A DNA stretch of 5,845 bases from Spirochaetota bacterium (lineage in GTDB: Bacteria > Spirochaetota > UBA12135 > COTS27 > JAFLEE01). This document shows positions 5,811-5,845 of this stretch, piece by piece. The notes beneath the pieces were generated by a model, which worked only from the letters and a program-made list of their open reading frames with translations, made no database searches and was not told the origin of the DNA. The position numbers and the translations under genes are program-made. Each line of letters begins with the position of its first letter. Within the stretch, counting starts at the first letter, position 1. The stretch covers positions 1 through 5,845 of the forward strand of contig JAFLEE010000152.1 in assembly GCA_017302015.1 (NCBI GenBank), given 5' to 3'.

Positions 5811-5845
5811 GTGGAAATGGAAAAAAATGGGGCTATGAGCCTCAC
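5811..5845 (+). CDS. Possible start of a divergent gene, cut by the window edge
   Basis: GTG at 5811 follows AGGAG with a six-base gap and opens a frame reading VEMEKNGAMSL to the end of the window. An ATG at 5817 in the same frame is the alternative start but is 12 bases from AGGAG. With only 11 codons visible, no product can be named; its orientation is divergent from the zinc-ribbon gene. Confidence 0.35.
   Translation, partial: MEMEKNGAMSL

Noticed and set aside
5544-5838. Plus-strand frames of 75 and 93 aa opposite the zinc-ribbon gene
   Set aside because: They are antisense to a gene with a clear Cys pattern, Shine-Dalgarno and promoter, and show no motif of their own.
1-5845. Mobile element, tRNA or rRNA
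   Set aside because: No transposase, integrase, terminal inverted repeats, tRNA cloverleaf or rRNA-like sequence was found on either strand.

Overview
The window is GC-rich (roughly 65-70% in the genes). It looks like a chromosomal stretch of a high-GC environmental bacterium. A secreted, Asn/Thr-rich LamG-fold protein, a free-standing Cys-rich zinc-ribbon protein and a Pls-type membrane NRPS together would fit the Verrucomicrobiota/Lentisphaerota/Kiritimatiellota group. That is an inference from gene content; no rRNA or marker gene is present.

Layout. (1) Bases 1-3579, plus strand: the 3' part of a large gene for a single-module, membrane-bound NRPS-like enzyme. It has an adenylation domain (its N-terminus lies outside the window), a peptidyl-carrier domain, and a C-terminal half of three tandem units, each a transmembrane pair plus a left-handed-beta-helix (hexapeptide-like) domain. 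This is the architecture of epsilon-poly-lysine synthetase (Pls) and relatives, not of a classical modular NRPS. The gene ends in three consecutive in-frame stop codons. (2) Bases 3580-3763: an intergenic region that falls to about 38% GC. It holds a possible weak terminator, an 8-bp inverted repeat, four exact GTTGCAT repeats at helical-turn spacing, a candidate promoter and a GC-rich hairpin. (3) Bases 3764-5368, plus: a secreted LamG-domain protein of 534 aa. (4) Bases 5376-5657, minus: a small Cys-rich zinc-ribbon protein, convergent with the LamG gene and only 7 bases from its stop codon. (5) Bases 5658-5845: an intergenic region with a good sigma70-like promoter for the zinc-ribbon gene, an 11-bp direct repeat, a hairpin carrying a Shine-Dalgarno sequence, and probably the first codons of a divergent plus-strand gene cut by the window edge.

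The genes do not form an obvious operon. The NRPS-like gene and the LamG gene share orientation but are separated by a likely regulatory intergenic region, and the zinc-ribbon gene is transcribed towards them. The two most notable points are the Pls-like enzyme with a lysine-like specificity code, and the phased four-repeat operator-like array in front of the secreted protein gene.
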